Shown: positions 1 through 6,413 of the stretch, one piece after another
How positions within the stretch are numbered: the first letter of the stretch is position 1
Layout: the number at the start of each line of letters is the position of its first letter
DNA from: Bacillota bacterium
Lineage (GTDB): Bacteria > Bacillota > Clostridia > Peptostreptococcales > Anaerovoracaceae
NCBI GenBank assembly: GCA_017515765.1
Contig: JAFWFF010000205.1
Location: forward strand, 1 to 11,607
Reading direction: 5' to 3'
DNA length: 11,607 nt
The notes under the pieces: model-generated
The model's input: only the letters and a program-made list of their open reading frames with translations
Database searches by the model: none
Told to the model about the DNA's origin: nothing
Made by a program: the position numbers and the translations under genes

Positions 1-226
1 GGATCTCATGCAGATAGACAGGGTTCAGCTGTTCTTCCTCAATGCTTTCGATAAAGACATTTTTGCCCAGGAACCGGGACGGGTCGTACTCGACTTCTCC
101 CTCTTCGCATACCAGGAGCAAAGTCCTCTCTCCGGCGTTGAATTCCGGGCTCTCGAGCGCGTCCTGGATGAATGTGGTCTTACCGCTCTCAAGAAATCCT
201 GTGAAAAGATATACAGGGATCTCCAT
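1..226 (-). CDS. Partial COG0523/CobW-type P-loop GTPase (N-terminal 75 residues)
   Basis: The gene starts at an ATG at 226-224 and runs off the left edge, so only about 75 residues are visible. The product opens with a beta strand followed directly by a P-loop at residues 10-17 (GFLESGKT), the layout of G3E-family CobW/P47K proteins, where the Walker A motif sits almost at the N-terminus. A purine-rich GGCGG lies upstream of the ATG as a modest ribosome binding site. It follows another COG0523 gene by 103 bp, with a perfect inverted repeat between them. COG0523 proteins are GTPases linked to metal insertion or trafficking (zinc, cobalt, nickel and others); the metal cannot be told here, and the CxCC motif region and C-terminal domain are outside the window. 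The P-loop has Glu-Ser where the neighbour has Gly-Ala, so the two are divergent paralogues, not a fresh duplication. Confidence 0.8.
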   Translation of the reverse strand, partial: MEIPVYLFTGFLESGKTTFIQDALESPEFNAGERTLLLVCEEGEVEYDPSRFLGKNVFIESIEEEQLNPVYLHEI

Positions 227-261
227 TTGGTTCCGCCTTTCGTTCAGTCTCAAAATACAGG

Positions 262-289
262 TTAACGGCATATTCCCATATGCCGTTAA
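262..289. repeat. Perfect 12-bp inverted repeat with 4-nt loop between the two COG0523 genes
   Basis: Arms 262-273 (TTAACGGCATAT) and 278-289 (ATATGCCGTTAA) pair without mismatch around a 4-nt loop. It lies after the stop of one COG0523 gene and about 35 nt before the start codon of the next. There is no T-run directly after the stem on the minus strand, only TTTT a few bases further on, so it is not a typical intrinsic terminator. It may be an operator for a dimeric regulator or an RNA hairpin that sets differential expression of the two genes. It does not resemble the Zur consensus I know from Bacillus (TCGTAAT-N-ATTACGA). Confidence 0.7.
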
Positions 290-329
290 ACGATCATTCG
301 TTATCGGTTTTACCGGGTCCGTGCCGGGG

Positions 330-1418
330 TCAGGCGAGGAACAGTTCTCTTACGGCTTCTTCCTCAAGTCCCGCACCTATCACGCAGATCATGCCGGTAG
401 TGGCAGCCGGGCCGGTCCTGACGTCAGGTTCTCCCGGAACGTAATCAAAGTGGATCCAGCTTCCGTCCTCAGCCTGTACGATGCCCTTGGCCCTGAGCAC
501 CTGTCCGTACTCGGTGAAGTTCGAAAGCGCATTGAGCGCGGAAACGATCTTCTCCTGAGTGAATGTGTGGGTGGTCTCGATCCCGACGCTCTGGAAGACC
601 TCGTCAGCGTGATGGTGATGATGGTCATGGTCATGATCATGATGGTGGTGATGCCCGTGCTCGTGCTCATCGTCATCGTGATCATGGTGGTGATGTTCAT
701 GCTCGTGCTCGTGCTCGTCGTCATCATCATCGTCATCGTCATGATCGTGGTCGTGATGATGATGGAGCCTCTCGTGCTCTTCCTCGGCCTCACGGGCGAG
801 TCTGGCGAGCTCTGCGGCTATGCCGTTCCTCTTCTCCATTATCTCGAGGATCTGCTTCCCGGTCAGCTGGTCCCATTCGGTGGTCACGATCTCAGCGTCC
901 GGATTGTGCTGCTTCAGCAACGCGACGCACTGATCCAGCTTTTCCTGCGAAAGTCCCGCGGTATGGCTGAGCACTATCGCGCTCGCGTTCTCTATCTGGT
1001 TGTTGAAGAACTCGCCGAAGTTCTTCATGTACATCTTGGATTTCTTGGCGTCGACCACAGTGGTGAACCCGTTCAGCAGGATTCGGTCGTTGTGGAGGTT
1101 CTCCACCGCGAGGATCACGTCGCTGAGCTTTCCGACTCCGGAAGGCTCTATGAGGATCCTGTCGGGATCGAACTCGTCGATCACCTGGTCGAGAGCTCTT
1201 CCGAAATCGCCTACCAGCGAGCAGCAGATGCATCCCGAATTCATCTCGTTTATGGTAACGCCGGCATCCTTCAGGAAACCGCCGTCTATTCCGATCTCGC
1301 CGAACTCATTCTCTATGAGCACGACCTGCTCGCCCTTATAAGCTTCCTCTATGAGCTTCTTGATCAGAGTGGTCTTTCCGGCTCCGAGAAAACCGGAAAA
1401 AATATCAACTTTAGCCAT
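330..1418 (-). CDS. COG0523/CobW-family GTPase with long His/Asp/Glu metal-binding tract
   Basis: A 362-residue G3E-family GTPase. Visible in order: Walker A at 9-16 (GFLGAGKT), the family-specific CxCC motif at 63-66 (GCICC), a Walker B-like IEPSG at 90-94, then an acidic/His tract at 219-270, and a CobW C-terminal domain from about 278 to the end (with the VLRAKGIV and WIHFDY strands). CxCC is known to bind metal in COG0523 proteins, and the His tract is typical of members that buffer or deliver zinc, nickel or cobalt; which metal is not shown. The place where NKxD guanine recognition is expected reads LSHTAG (150-155), so the canonical G4 motif is missing. The start is an ATG with AGGGAG about 10 nt upstream. 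It has its own likely promoter near 1511-1539 and is followed by a second COG0523 gene. Cytoplasmic: no signal peptide or membrane segment. Family certain, substrate unknown. Confidence 0.93.
   Translation of the reverse strand: MAKVDIFSGFLGAGKTTLIKKLIEEAYKGEQVVLIENEFGEIGIDGGFLKDAGVTINEMNSGCICCSLVGDFGRALDQVIDEFDPDRILIEPSGVGKLSDVILAVENLHNDRILLNGFTTVVDAKKSKMYMKNFGEFFNNQIENASAIVLSHTAGLSQEKLDQCVALLKQHNPDAEIVTTEWDQLTGKQILEIMEKRNGIAAELARLAREAEEEHERLHHHHDHDHDDDDDDDDEHEHEHEHHHHDHDDDEHEHGHHHHHDHDHDHHHHHADEVFQSVGIETTHTFTQEKIVSALNALSNFTEYGQVLRAKGIVQAEDGSWIHFDYVPGEPDVRTGPAATTGMICVIGAGLEEEAVRELFLA
609..764 (-). repeat. Low-complexity His/Asp/Glu-coding tract inside the COG0523 gene
   Basis: These 156 bases encode residues 219-270: 28 His, 17 Asp, 6 Glu and 1 Gly, including a run of eight Asp and two runs of five His. 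The DNA is made of mixed CAT/CAC and GAT/GAC codons, so it is not a pure triplet microsatellite, but it is prone to length change by slippage. It sits between the GTPase domain and the C-terminal domain as a probable flexible metal-loading linker. Confidence 0.9.
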
Positions 1419-1482
1419 TGTCGTCTATCTCCCTTCTTCACCCGAAGACCAAAAGATCCTCAGGCGCTTTGTTCTGTCCCGT

Positions 1483-1501
1483 GCGCTCCCCGCGGAAGCG
1501 C
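1483..1501 (-). other. GC-rich hairpin at the 5' end of the COG0523 transcript
   Basis: On the minus strand, GCGCTTCC and GGGAGCGC pair over 8 positions (one T-G wobble) around a GCG loop. The hairpin begins only about 10 nt after the -10 box at 1511-1516, so it would lie at or near the 5' end of the mRNA, about 65 nt before the start codon. It may stabilise the leader or be part of an operator. No known riboswitch is recognised. Confidence 0.45.
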
Positions 1502-1510
1502 ATACAGAAT

Positions 1511-1539
1511 ATTATACCACCAAAACGGCAAGTAAAAAA
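1511..1539 (-). promoter_or_regulatory. Probable sigma-A promoter for the COG0523 gene
   Basis: A consensus -10 box TATAAT lies at 1516-1511 on the minus strand. The region 17 bp upstream is only a T-run (1539-1534), a poor -35, which suggests an activated or weak promoter. It lies in the gap after recX and gives a leader of roughly 85 nt before the COG0523 start codon. Confidence 0.55.
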
Positions 1540-1554
1540 AGTTTTTGTTGTGCG

Positions 1555-2013
1555 TTACAGCTGTTCCAGTTTCCTGAGAGTATCGTAGATCACGGACGTT
1601 CCGTAGCCGTACCCGGCGAGCCTCCTCGCGATCCTGGCTTTGGCCTTCTCGTCCGGAACGGTTCCGGGATCCGTCATCTTCCGCGCGACCGAAAGTGCTC
1701 TCTCCGAATCGTTCTCCAGCGATCCCGCCTCAAGTGCTTCCTCCAGGGCTTCGCCTATCAGGGACGGATCCACGCCCCGCTTTGCCAGCTCGGCCTTTAT
1801 CCTGCCGCTTCCCCAGCCTTTGCCCGCCGCGTATGACACGAAGAGCGACGCGTACCGCTCCTCGTCTATATATCCGAGTTCCCTGAACTCTTCCACGACC
1901 TCGCGCGCTTTGCCCCGGTCATAACCTTTCTTCGCAAGATAGTCCAGGAGTTCCTTCCCGGTACGTTCTCCCGACGCCAGCCTGGCTGCCGCCGCTTCCC
2001 TTATGTCCTTCAT
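1555..2013 (-). CDS. recX: RecX family regulatory protein
   Basis: A 152-residue, mostly helical, charged protein. RecX binds RecA filaments and limits recombinase activity in the cytoplasm. The family signature is visible at about 38-53 (EVVEEFRELGYIDEER), followed by a run matching the usual 'Y..SLF..Y..GKGWGSGRIKAEL..RG' pattern (54-80) and an ending of repeated three-helix units (RRLAGYGYG..VI). The length is at the short end for the family. The ATG at 2013-2011 is preceded by GGGAAAGAG and aligns the product with the normal RecX N-terminus; the frame stays open upstream through yerC, but that extension shows no domain. An intrinsic terminator lies only about 40 nt before the start, so expression depends on read-through or on a promoter I could not identify in 2014-2054. 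No T-run terminator with a GC stem is seen after it. Confidence 0.87.
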   Translation of the reverse strand: MKDIREAAAARLASGERTGKELLDYLAKKGYDRGKAREVVEEFRELGYIDEERYASLFVSYAAGKGWGSGRIKAELAKRGVDPSLIGEALEEALEAGSLENDSERALSVARKMTDPGTVPDEKAKARIARRLAGYGYGTSVIYDTLRKLEQL

Positions 2014-2054
2014 GGTCTCTTTCCCGCTTCCCCTGACGCGTATTCCCGCAAAAC

Positions 2055-2079
2055 AAAAAGGGGCGGTCCGAAGGCCGCC
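2055..2079 (-). terminator. Intrinsic terminator or attenuator between yerC and recX
   Basis: On the minus strand a GGCGG/CCGCC stem (2079-2075 with 2066-2062), closed by a UUCG-type loop with one C-A mismatch, is followed by CC and a T-run (complement of 2059-2055), then further T-rich sequence. An A-run precedes the GC stretch on the far side, so the element may also work in the opposite direction. It begins about 14 nt after the yerC stop codon. Confidence 0.8.
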
Positions 2080-2093
2080 TCCCCCCGTTTTTC

Positions 2094-2408
2094 CTATTCT
2101 TCTTCCGCGACCGGCTTTAGATCCAGACGCTCCAGCACCCTGCGGTATCCGTCCGCCCCGTATACGAGGCATTTGTTGATCCTGCTTATGGTAGCCGTCG
2201 AAGCTCCCGTGATTTGCTCGATCTCGCTGTAGGTCTTCTTCATCGTGAGCAGTTTGGCCACCTGGAGCCTCTGGGAGATCGCGTAGATCTCGTTGATAGT
2301 GCAAATGTCCTCAAAAAACCTGTAGCAGTCCTCTCTGTCCTCCAGCGTGAGCACCGCATCAAAGAGCTCGTCTATGTCGTCTCTCTTGAATTTGGATTCG
2401 TAAGCCAT
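2094..2408 (-). CDS. yerC: YerC/YecD family TrpR-like transcriptional regulator
   Basis: A 104-residue helical DNA-binding protein of the TrpR superfamily. Residues about 43-83 (from AISQRLQVAKLL to TATISRINKCL) form the TrpR-like helix-turn-helix, with the loop GAS between the two helices and a C-terminal GADGYRRVL helix typical of YerC. The ligand and targets of YerC proteins are not known to me. An ATG 18 nt further upstream exists, but the chosen ATG at 2408-2406 has a fitting GGAGAGGTG ribosome site 5 nt before it. Its own promoter (2444-2472) contains a near-perfect palindrome, which makes autoregulation plausible. It is followed by an intrinsic terminator, then recX. In other Bacillota yerC often neighbours pcrA/ligA or purine-type genes; here it stands between ctpA and recX. 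Confidence 0.88.
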   Translation of the reverse strand: MAYESKFKRDDIDELFDAVLTLEDREDCYRFFEDICTINEIYAISQRLQVAKLLTMKKTYSEIEQITGASTATISRINKCLVYGADGYRRVLERLDLKPVAEEE

Positions 2409-2443
2409 GTCGTCACCTCTCCACATGAACTAACTGCTATACA

Positions 2444-2472
2444 AGTTTAGCACTTTTACGCGTTAAAGTAAA
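2444..2472 (-). promoter_or_regulatory. Probable yerC promoter
   Basis: A -35-like TTTACT (2472-2467) and a -10-like TAAACT (2449-2444) are separated by exactly 17 bp, each matching four of six consensus bases. The predicted start site lies about 30 nt before the yerC start codon. The spacer contains a palindrome. Confidence 0.5.
2452..2469. promoter_or_regulatory. 18-bp near-perfect palindrome in the yerC promoter, candidate operator
   Basis: ACTTTTACGCGTTAAAGT reads the same on both strands except for one T-T pair (positions 6 and 13). It covers the spacer and the edge of the -35 box, where a bound dimer would block RNA polymerase. The size and symmetry suit a TrpR-type dimer, so YerC itself is a natural candidate; this is inference. 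Confidence 0.5.
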
Positions 2473-2484
2473 GGGGCTCGATCT

Positions 2485-3660
2485 CTATTTTTGAAGAATT
2501 TCAACGGCTTTTTGTATCTGGGCGTTCCACTCCTCCAGGTTTCTCGCTTCCATCACCACGTCCGGAGCAACTCCTTTGCCGTGTATCTCGTTTCCGTTCG
2601 GCGAGAAATACTGCATCGCTGTGACGTTCACCGCGGTCCGGTCAGGATAAACGTGGGTCATCTGGACGACGCCCTTTCCGAAGGTCTGCTCTCCGAGGAT
2701 TGTGCCTCTCCCGCTGTCCTTTACTGCAGCTGCCAGGACCTCGGAAGTGCTCGCGGTATCCCCGTTCACCAGTATCACGAAATCAAGATCCGTACATGCT
2801 TCGTCAGACTTGTATTCCTGGCGGTTCCCTGCCTTGTCCTCGGTATACGTGACAAGCATTTCCGGGAGCAGGCGGTCCGCTATCCTTATCCCCTGATCAA
2901 AGAGCCCTCCGGGATTGCCCCTTAAGTCGATCACTACTCCCGTCTTGCCCTCGCTCTCAAGTTCGGAGAGAGCTTTGTCGAAAAGATCCGCAGTCTCCGT
3001 TCCGAAGGATTTGATCCTGATATATCCGATATCGTCGGTAAGTGAAGTGCTCTCCACGTTGACGTCGTCTATTACTCCGCGGATTATCGAGAAGTCGAGT
3101 TCCTCTGCTCCTCTTTTGATCCTGAGCTTTACCGTGGTGCCGGCGTCACCCCTGATCGCTGCCGCCGCCAGGCTCATGTCGTCGTAGACCTCGCCGTTTA
3201 TGGTCTCGATCACGTCTCCCGCCTGGATACCCGCGATCTCGGCAGGCCCGTCCTTTACGACGTCGATGATCCTGAGCTCGCCTTCTTCGGTCATGGTGAA
3301 GGTTATGCCTATGCCCGTGAACCTGCTGTTTATGCTGCGTTCAAGGGTCGCGTACTCTTCGGCGTCCATGTATCTGGTATAGACGTCGCCCAGGCTCTTC
3401 AGCATTGCGTGGTAACCGTCGTCCATCATTTTTTCGCCGTCGTAGTCATAGAGGTACTGGCCCTCGATGAGGCTCTGCATGTCGAAGAACTTGCTGTACT
3501 TCACATATGCCTCGGCGTCTTCCTCATAGCGGGCACGGTCCACCAGCACTTTATCGGTTATTTTTACGTAGGCAGCAAAGCCGCCGACGCACAGCGCCGC
3601 GGTGATAAGCACCGTTATAAGCACTCCCGGCCATCTCCTGCCCCTGTTTCTGTCATCCAT
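2485..3660 (-). CDS. ctpA: S41 family carboxy-terminal processing protease (CtpA-like)
   Basis: A 391-residue membrane-anchored serine protease acting outside the membrane. Residues about 11-32 form one hydrophobic segment after a basic N-terminus (signal anchor). A PDZ domain covers roughly 113-193 (with RIIDVVKDGPAEIAGIQAGD). The S41 core follows, with LRGNPGG (247-252), TASTSE holding the predicted nucleophile Ser304, and TFGKGVVQ holding the general base Lys329. The 25-residue Ser-Lys spacing equals that of E. coli Prc and algal D1 processing protease. The start is the ATG at 3660-3658, with GGGAGAG 6 nt upstream; a TTG five codons earlier would overlap that site. The start overlaps the recJ stop by 8 nt, so translation is probably coupled. 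In B. subtilis and others, Ctp proteases control cell-wall hydrolases or their regulators, which fits the ftsEX-M23 context; the substrate here is unknown. Confidence 0.94.
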   Translation of the reverse strand: MDDRNRGRRWPGVLITVLITAALCVGGFAAYVKITDKVLVDRARYEEDAEAYVKYSKFFDMQSLIEGQYLYDYDGEKMMDDGYHAMLKSLGDVYTRYMDAEEYATLERSINSRFTGIGITFTMTEEGELRIIDVVKDGPAEIAGIQAGDVIETINGEVYDDMSLAAAAIRGDAGTTVKLRIKRGAEELDFSIIRGVIDDVNVESTSLTDDIGYIRIKSFGTETADLFDKALSELESEGKTGVVIDLRGNPGGLFDQGIRIADRLLPEMLVTYTEDKAGNRQEYKSDEACTDLDFVILVNGDTASTSEVLAAAVKDSGRGTILGEQTFGKGVVQMTHVYPDRTAVNVTAMQYFSPNGNEIHGKGVAPDVVMEARNLEEWNAQIQKAVEILQK

Positions 3661-5305
3661 CGATATCTCTCCCAACTCCGCGGATGTTTATCTGGAAGTA
3701 CTTCGAGCCCTTCCATTCCTGCTCTTCCAGTTCTCCGCGCAGCAAAACCTTTCCGCCCAGTTCTGCGGCTTCGTCGAGCAAAGGCTGATGTTCCTCCGCT
3801 CTCCTGAAATCCACTCCCCTGATGCTCTGGCCGCCGGGCATGCGGCCTCTTACGCTCAGATACTTGCCGTCCTTGCCCATGCGGAATATGTTCTCCGGCG
3901 TGAACTCTATCTCGACCACGGGCCGCCTGTTGTCCTTCCCGAACGGCTCCAGATACTGCTGCTGGCTTATGAATTCAGCGTCTATCTCACCGGCTGAGAG
4001 CTTCACGTCCGCTTCGGTCTCGCCGTCCGGCATGCCGCCGAGTCCGGCTTTGATCCTGTCGATCCCCTTGCGGATGAGTTCCCTGAGCTCCGGCACTTTA
4101 TCCATGCTGATGGTGAACCCGCAGGCTGCCGCGTGCCCGCCGAAACGTTCGAAGAGTTCCTTGCCCTCGCTCAGCATCGCGAACACGTCGATCCCCTCTA
4201 TGCTCCTGCCGGTCCCTTTGGCCGTCCCGTCGCCGAGCTCTGTCAGGATAAATACCGGCACCCGGCACTGTTCCTTAAGCTTGCCTGCGACGATGCCGGT
4301 CACTCCTTCATGCGCGTCCTCCAGGCAGATAAGCTGGAAATCCGCACCCTCTTCAACGTATTCCAGGCATCGGTCGTAAATGTCTTCCTGGATCCTGCGG
4401 CGCTCTGAGTTCGCCTCCAGTATGCGGGCTGCCAGAGCCTCGATCTTCTCAGGGTCTTTGGCGAGCATCAGCCTCGCGGCGAGGGTGGCGTCACCCATCC
4501 TACCTGCGGCGTTTATATGCGGTACTATAACGAAAGACACGCTTCCGGAGTCGAGATGTCCTTTTACGAGGCCGGTCTTCTCTATGAGCTTAGTGAGGCC
4601 GGGCCTTCTGGTGATGTTTAGCGCCCTGAGGCCGAATTTGGTCAGTGTGCGGTTCTCGTCGAGGAGCGAGACTATATCCCCGATCGTCCCTACCGCCACC
4701 AGGTCGAGATTCCTGGTGAGCACCTCTTTAGGCAGCCCGGCGGTCTCCACGAGCGCCTGCGCCAGCTTGAACGCGACGCCGACTCCCGCCAGCTGTTTGA
4801 AGGGATAAGGGCAGTCGGGCTGTTTGGGGTCGATCAAAGGGCAAGCCGGGATCTCATCCTTCAGGTTGTGATGGTCGGTCACCAGTATGTCCAGGCCGAT
4901 CTCCCTGGCATGCCTCACCTCTTCCACAGACGTGCAGCCGCAGTCCACCGTGACAACCAGGTCGATGCCGGAGGCTTTGATCTTGTCGAGGGCGGCGCAG
5001 TTCAGGCCGTAGCCTTCGTCGAAGCGGGAAGGGATGTAGAACGCGGGCTCGGTGCCCAGCGCGGTAAGCACATCCATGAGGAGCGCGACAGAAGTTATGC
5101 CGTCCGCGTCGTAGTCTCCGTAGATACAGATCCTGCGTCCGTCCTCGATTGCGGATAATATAAGATCCACTCCCGTCTCCATGTTGAGGAGGAGGAATGG
5201 ATCATAAGTCAGCCTGGGCTTGTCAGAGAGGAATTCGGATATCTCTTCCCTCGTGACTACGCCTCGTTTATTCAGTATCCTGACAATGGCGGGCCGGATA
5301 TCCAT
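3653..5305 (-). CDS. recJ: Single-stranded-DNA-specific exonuclease RecJ
   Basis: A 550-residue cytoplasmic 5'-3' single-strand DNA exonuclease of the DHH family, used in recombination and mismatch or base-excision repair. The DHH domain shows motif I GDYDADG (63-69), DCG (121-123) and DHH (144-146), which bind the two catalytic metals. NAAGRM (265-270) follows, then the DHHA1 domain with GIVAGKL (337-343) and the GGHAAACG nucleic-acid-binding motif (389-396), and a C-terminal OB-like domain (LEPFGKDN near 452 and after). All key residues are present, and the length is close to the usual 560-580. The ATG at 5305-5303 has GGAG about 10 nt upstream. It begins 24 bp after the second M23 gene, and its stop overlaps the ctpA start as ATGGATGA. 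A DNA repair gene between wall genes suggests shared transcription, not shared function. Confidence 0.96.
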   Translation of the reverse strand: MDIRPAIVRILNKRGVVTREEISEFLSDKPRLTYDPFLLLNMETGVDLILSAIEDGRRICIYGDYDADGITSVALLMDVLTALGTEPAFYIPSRFDEGYGLNCAALDKIKASGIDLVVTVDCGCTSVEEVRHAREIGLDILVTDHHNLKDEIPACPLIDPKQPDCPYPFKQLAGVGVAFKLAQALVETAGLPKEVLTRNLDLVAVGTIGDIVSLLDENRTLTKFGLRALNITRRPGLTKLIEKTGLVKGHLDSGSVSFVIVPHINAAGRMGDATLAARLMLAKDPEKIEALAARILEANSERRRIQEDIYDRCLEYVEEGADFQLICLEDAHEGVTGIVAGKLKEQCRVPVFILTELGDGTAKGTGRSIEGIDVFAMLSEGKELFERFGGHAAACGFTISMDKVPELRELIRKGIDRIKAGLGGMPDGETEADVKLSAGEIDAEFISQQQYLEPFGKDNRRPVVEIEFTPENIFRMGKDGKYLSVRGRMPGGQSIRGVDFRRAEEHQPLLDEAAELGGKVLLRGELEEQEWKGSKYFQINIRGVGRDIDG

Positions 5306-5329
5306 ATAGGAACGTCTCCAGGGAATCGC

Positions 5330-6391
5330 TTACAGGTACAGAAGCGGATCTACGGGCGTTCCGTTAATCTGGACTTCAAAGTGGCAGTGGACTCCGGTGC
5401 TCCACCCGGTCGAACCTGCGTAAGCGACGACCTGCCCGCGGCTTACGATCTGGCCTACCGAGCAGTTAATCGAGGAATTGTGTCCATAGAGTGTGGACAT
5501 GCCGTTGCCGTGATAAATGACGACACAGTAACCGTAGCCGCCGTACCAGCCGGCGATGGTGACCTGGCCGTCCGCCGCGGCATAGATGTTCTCGCCGTAG
5601 CTGCAGCCTATGTCCATGCCTTCATGGAATTCAGACCACGGATAAGTTCTCCAGCCGAAATAGCCGGTTATGATATGCGTGTCGCAGGGCCAGAGGAGCT
5701 GGCCGGTGCCGCCGTCGGGCGGTTCGTATGTGGAGCCCTGGCCGGCGCTGTTCGCCTCATCTCTGAGCTTCTTGGCCTCAGCCTCAAGTTCATCGACCTT
5801 TTCCTGAAGCTTGTCCTTCTCCGCCTGGAGTTCGTCCTTGGCCTTCTGGACCTCCAGTTCCTTGGCGGAGAGGTCTTCCTTCGCAAGTACCATCTCAGAC
5901 TTAAGCACTTCGAGCTGCGCTTTGTCGTCGATGAGCTGCTGTCTCTTCTCTTCGAGTTCGTCGAGTATGGTGGAGTCATTTCTGTAAATGCGCTGCACCA
6001 GGCTCATGTTGTTGAGGAAATCCGAGAGATCGGAGGAATTCAGGATCACGTCGATGAATCCGACGGTCCCGTTCTTATAGATGTTCCTGAGTCTTAATCC
6101 CAGATTCGATTCCTGCCCCGAGATGCTCCTCTCCGTGGATGTGATGTCCGCCATTATATTGGTTATGGTCGTCTCATTCTCGGAGATCTTCTGGTTGATG
6201 GCGTCCAGTTCTGCCTGCACTTCATCCAGAGCTTCCTGCTTGGCGTCGATCTTATCGGTGAGCTCTTTCATCTCGGCTTTGAGCTCTTTTTCTTCCTGCT
6301 CTATCTCCTCAAGCGTCTGCGCCGAAGCAGAGACCGCCATGGTGAAGATGAGGACGACGCTCAGAAGCGTAATGAATATCTTTCTCTTCAT
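5330..6391 (-). CDS. Secreted PcsB-like coiled coil + M23 peptidase, second copy, cysteine-rich
   Basis: A 353-residue exported protein. A signal peptide spans about 1-24 (cleavage after SASA). A heptad-rich coiled coil runs about 27-105, the PcsB/CwlO-like hinge YKNGTVGFIDVILNS is at 105-119, a second coiled coil spans about 140-215, a short Gly/Pro linker follows, and the M23 (LytM) domain covers about 233-353. Zinc and catalytic residues are intact: H256 and D260 (HEGMD), H304 (YGHNS), H335 and H337 (HCHFE). It is therefore predicted to be an active endopeptidase cutting peptidoglycan cross-bridges, unlike E. coli EnvC, which is an inactive activator. Cysteines at 236, 263, 289, 310 and 336 make the domain cysteine-rich; the paralogue keeps only the last. 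The loop before HEGMD is shorter than in the paralogue. An AGGTAG site lies before the ATG. Likely controlled by FtsEX. Confidence 0.92.
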   Translation of the reverse strand: MKRKIFITLLSVVLIFTMAVSASAQTLEEIEQEEKELKAEMKELTDKIDAKQEALDEVQAELDAINQKISENETTITNIMADITSTERSISGQESNLGLRLRNIYKNGTVGFIDVILNSSDLSDFLNNMSLVQRIYRNDSTILDELEEKRQQLIDDKAQLEVLKSEMVLAKEDLSAKELEVQKAKDELQAEKDKLQEKVDELEAEAKKLRDEANSAGQGSTYEPPDGGTGQLLWPCDTHIITGYFGWRTYPWSEFHEGMDIGCSYGENIYAAADGQVTIAGWYGGYGYCVVIYHGNGMSTLYGHNSSINCSVGQIVSRGQVVAYAGSTGWSTGVHCHFEVQINGTPVDPLLYL

Positions 6392-6413
6392 CGTACTACC
6401 TGTTTATCCCGGC

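Noticed and set aside
600..790. Short direct repeats resembling a CRISPR or minisatellite
   Set aside because: The repetition comes from mixed His, Asp and Glu codons in frame; there are no spacers and no constant unit length.
42..1535. Long open frame of 497 codons on the plus strand
   Set aside because: It lies antisense to the COG0523 genes, codes for low-complexity Val/Met runs opposite the His/Asp tract, has no domain and no good ribosome site; both minus-strand genes have clear P-loops.
2014..2304. N-terminal extension of RecX by about 97 residues
   Set aside because: The extension runs through the terminator and the yerC coding region in another frame, has no recognisable domain, and the ATG at 2013 has its own ribosome site and fits the family length.
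2409..2426. ATG six codons upstream of yerC
   Set aside because: The GGAGAGGTG site lies between this ATG and the chosen one, so it can serve only the downstream ATG.
3661..3675. TTG start five codons upstream of ctpA
   Set aside because: It would lie on the ribosome binding site GGGAGAG that serves the ATG at 3660.
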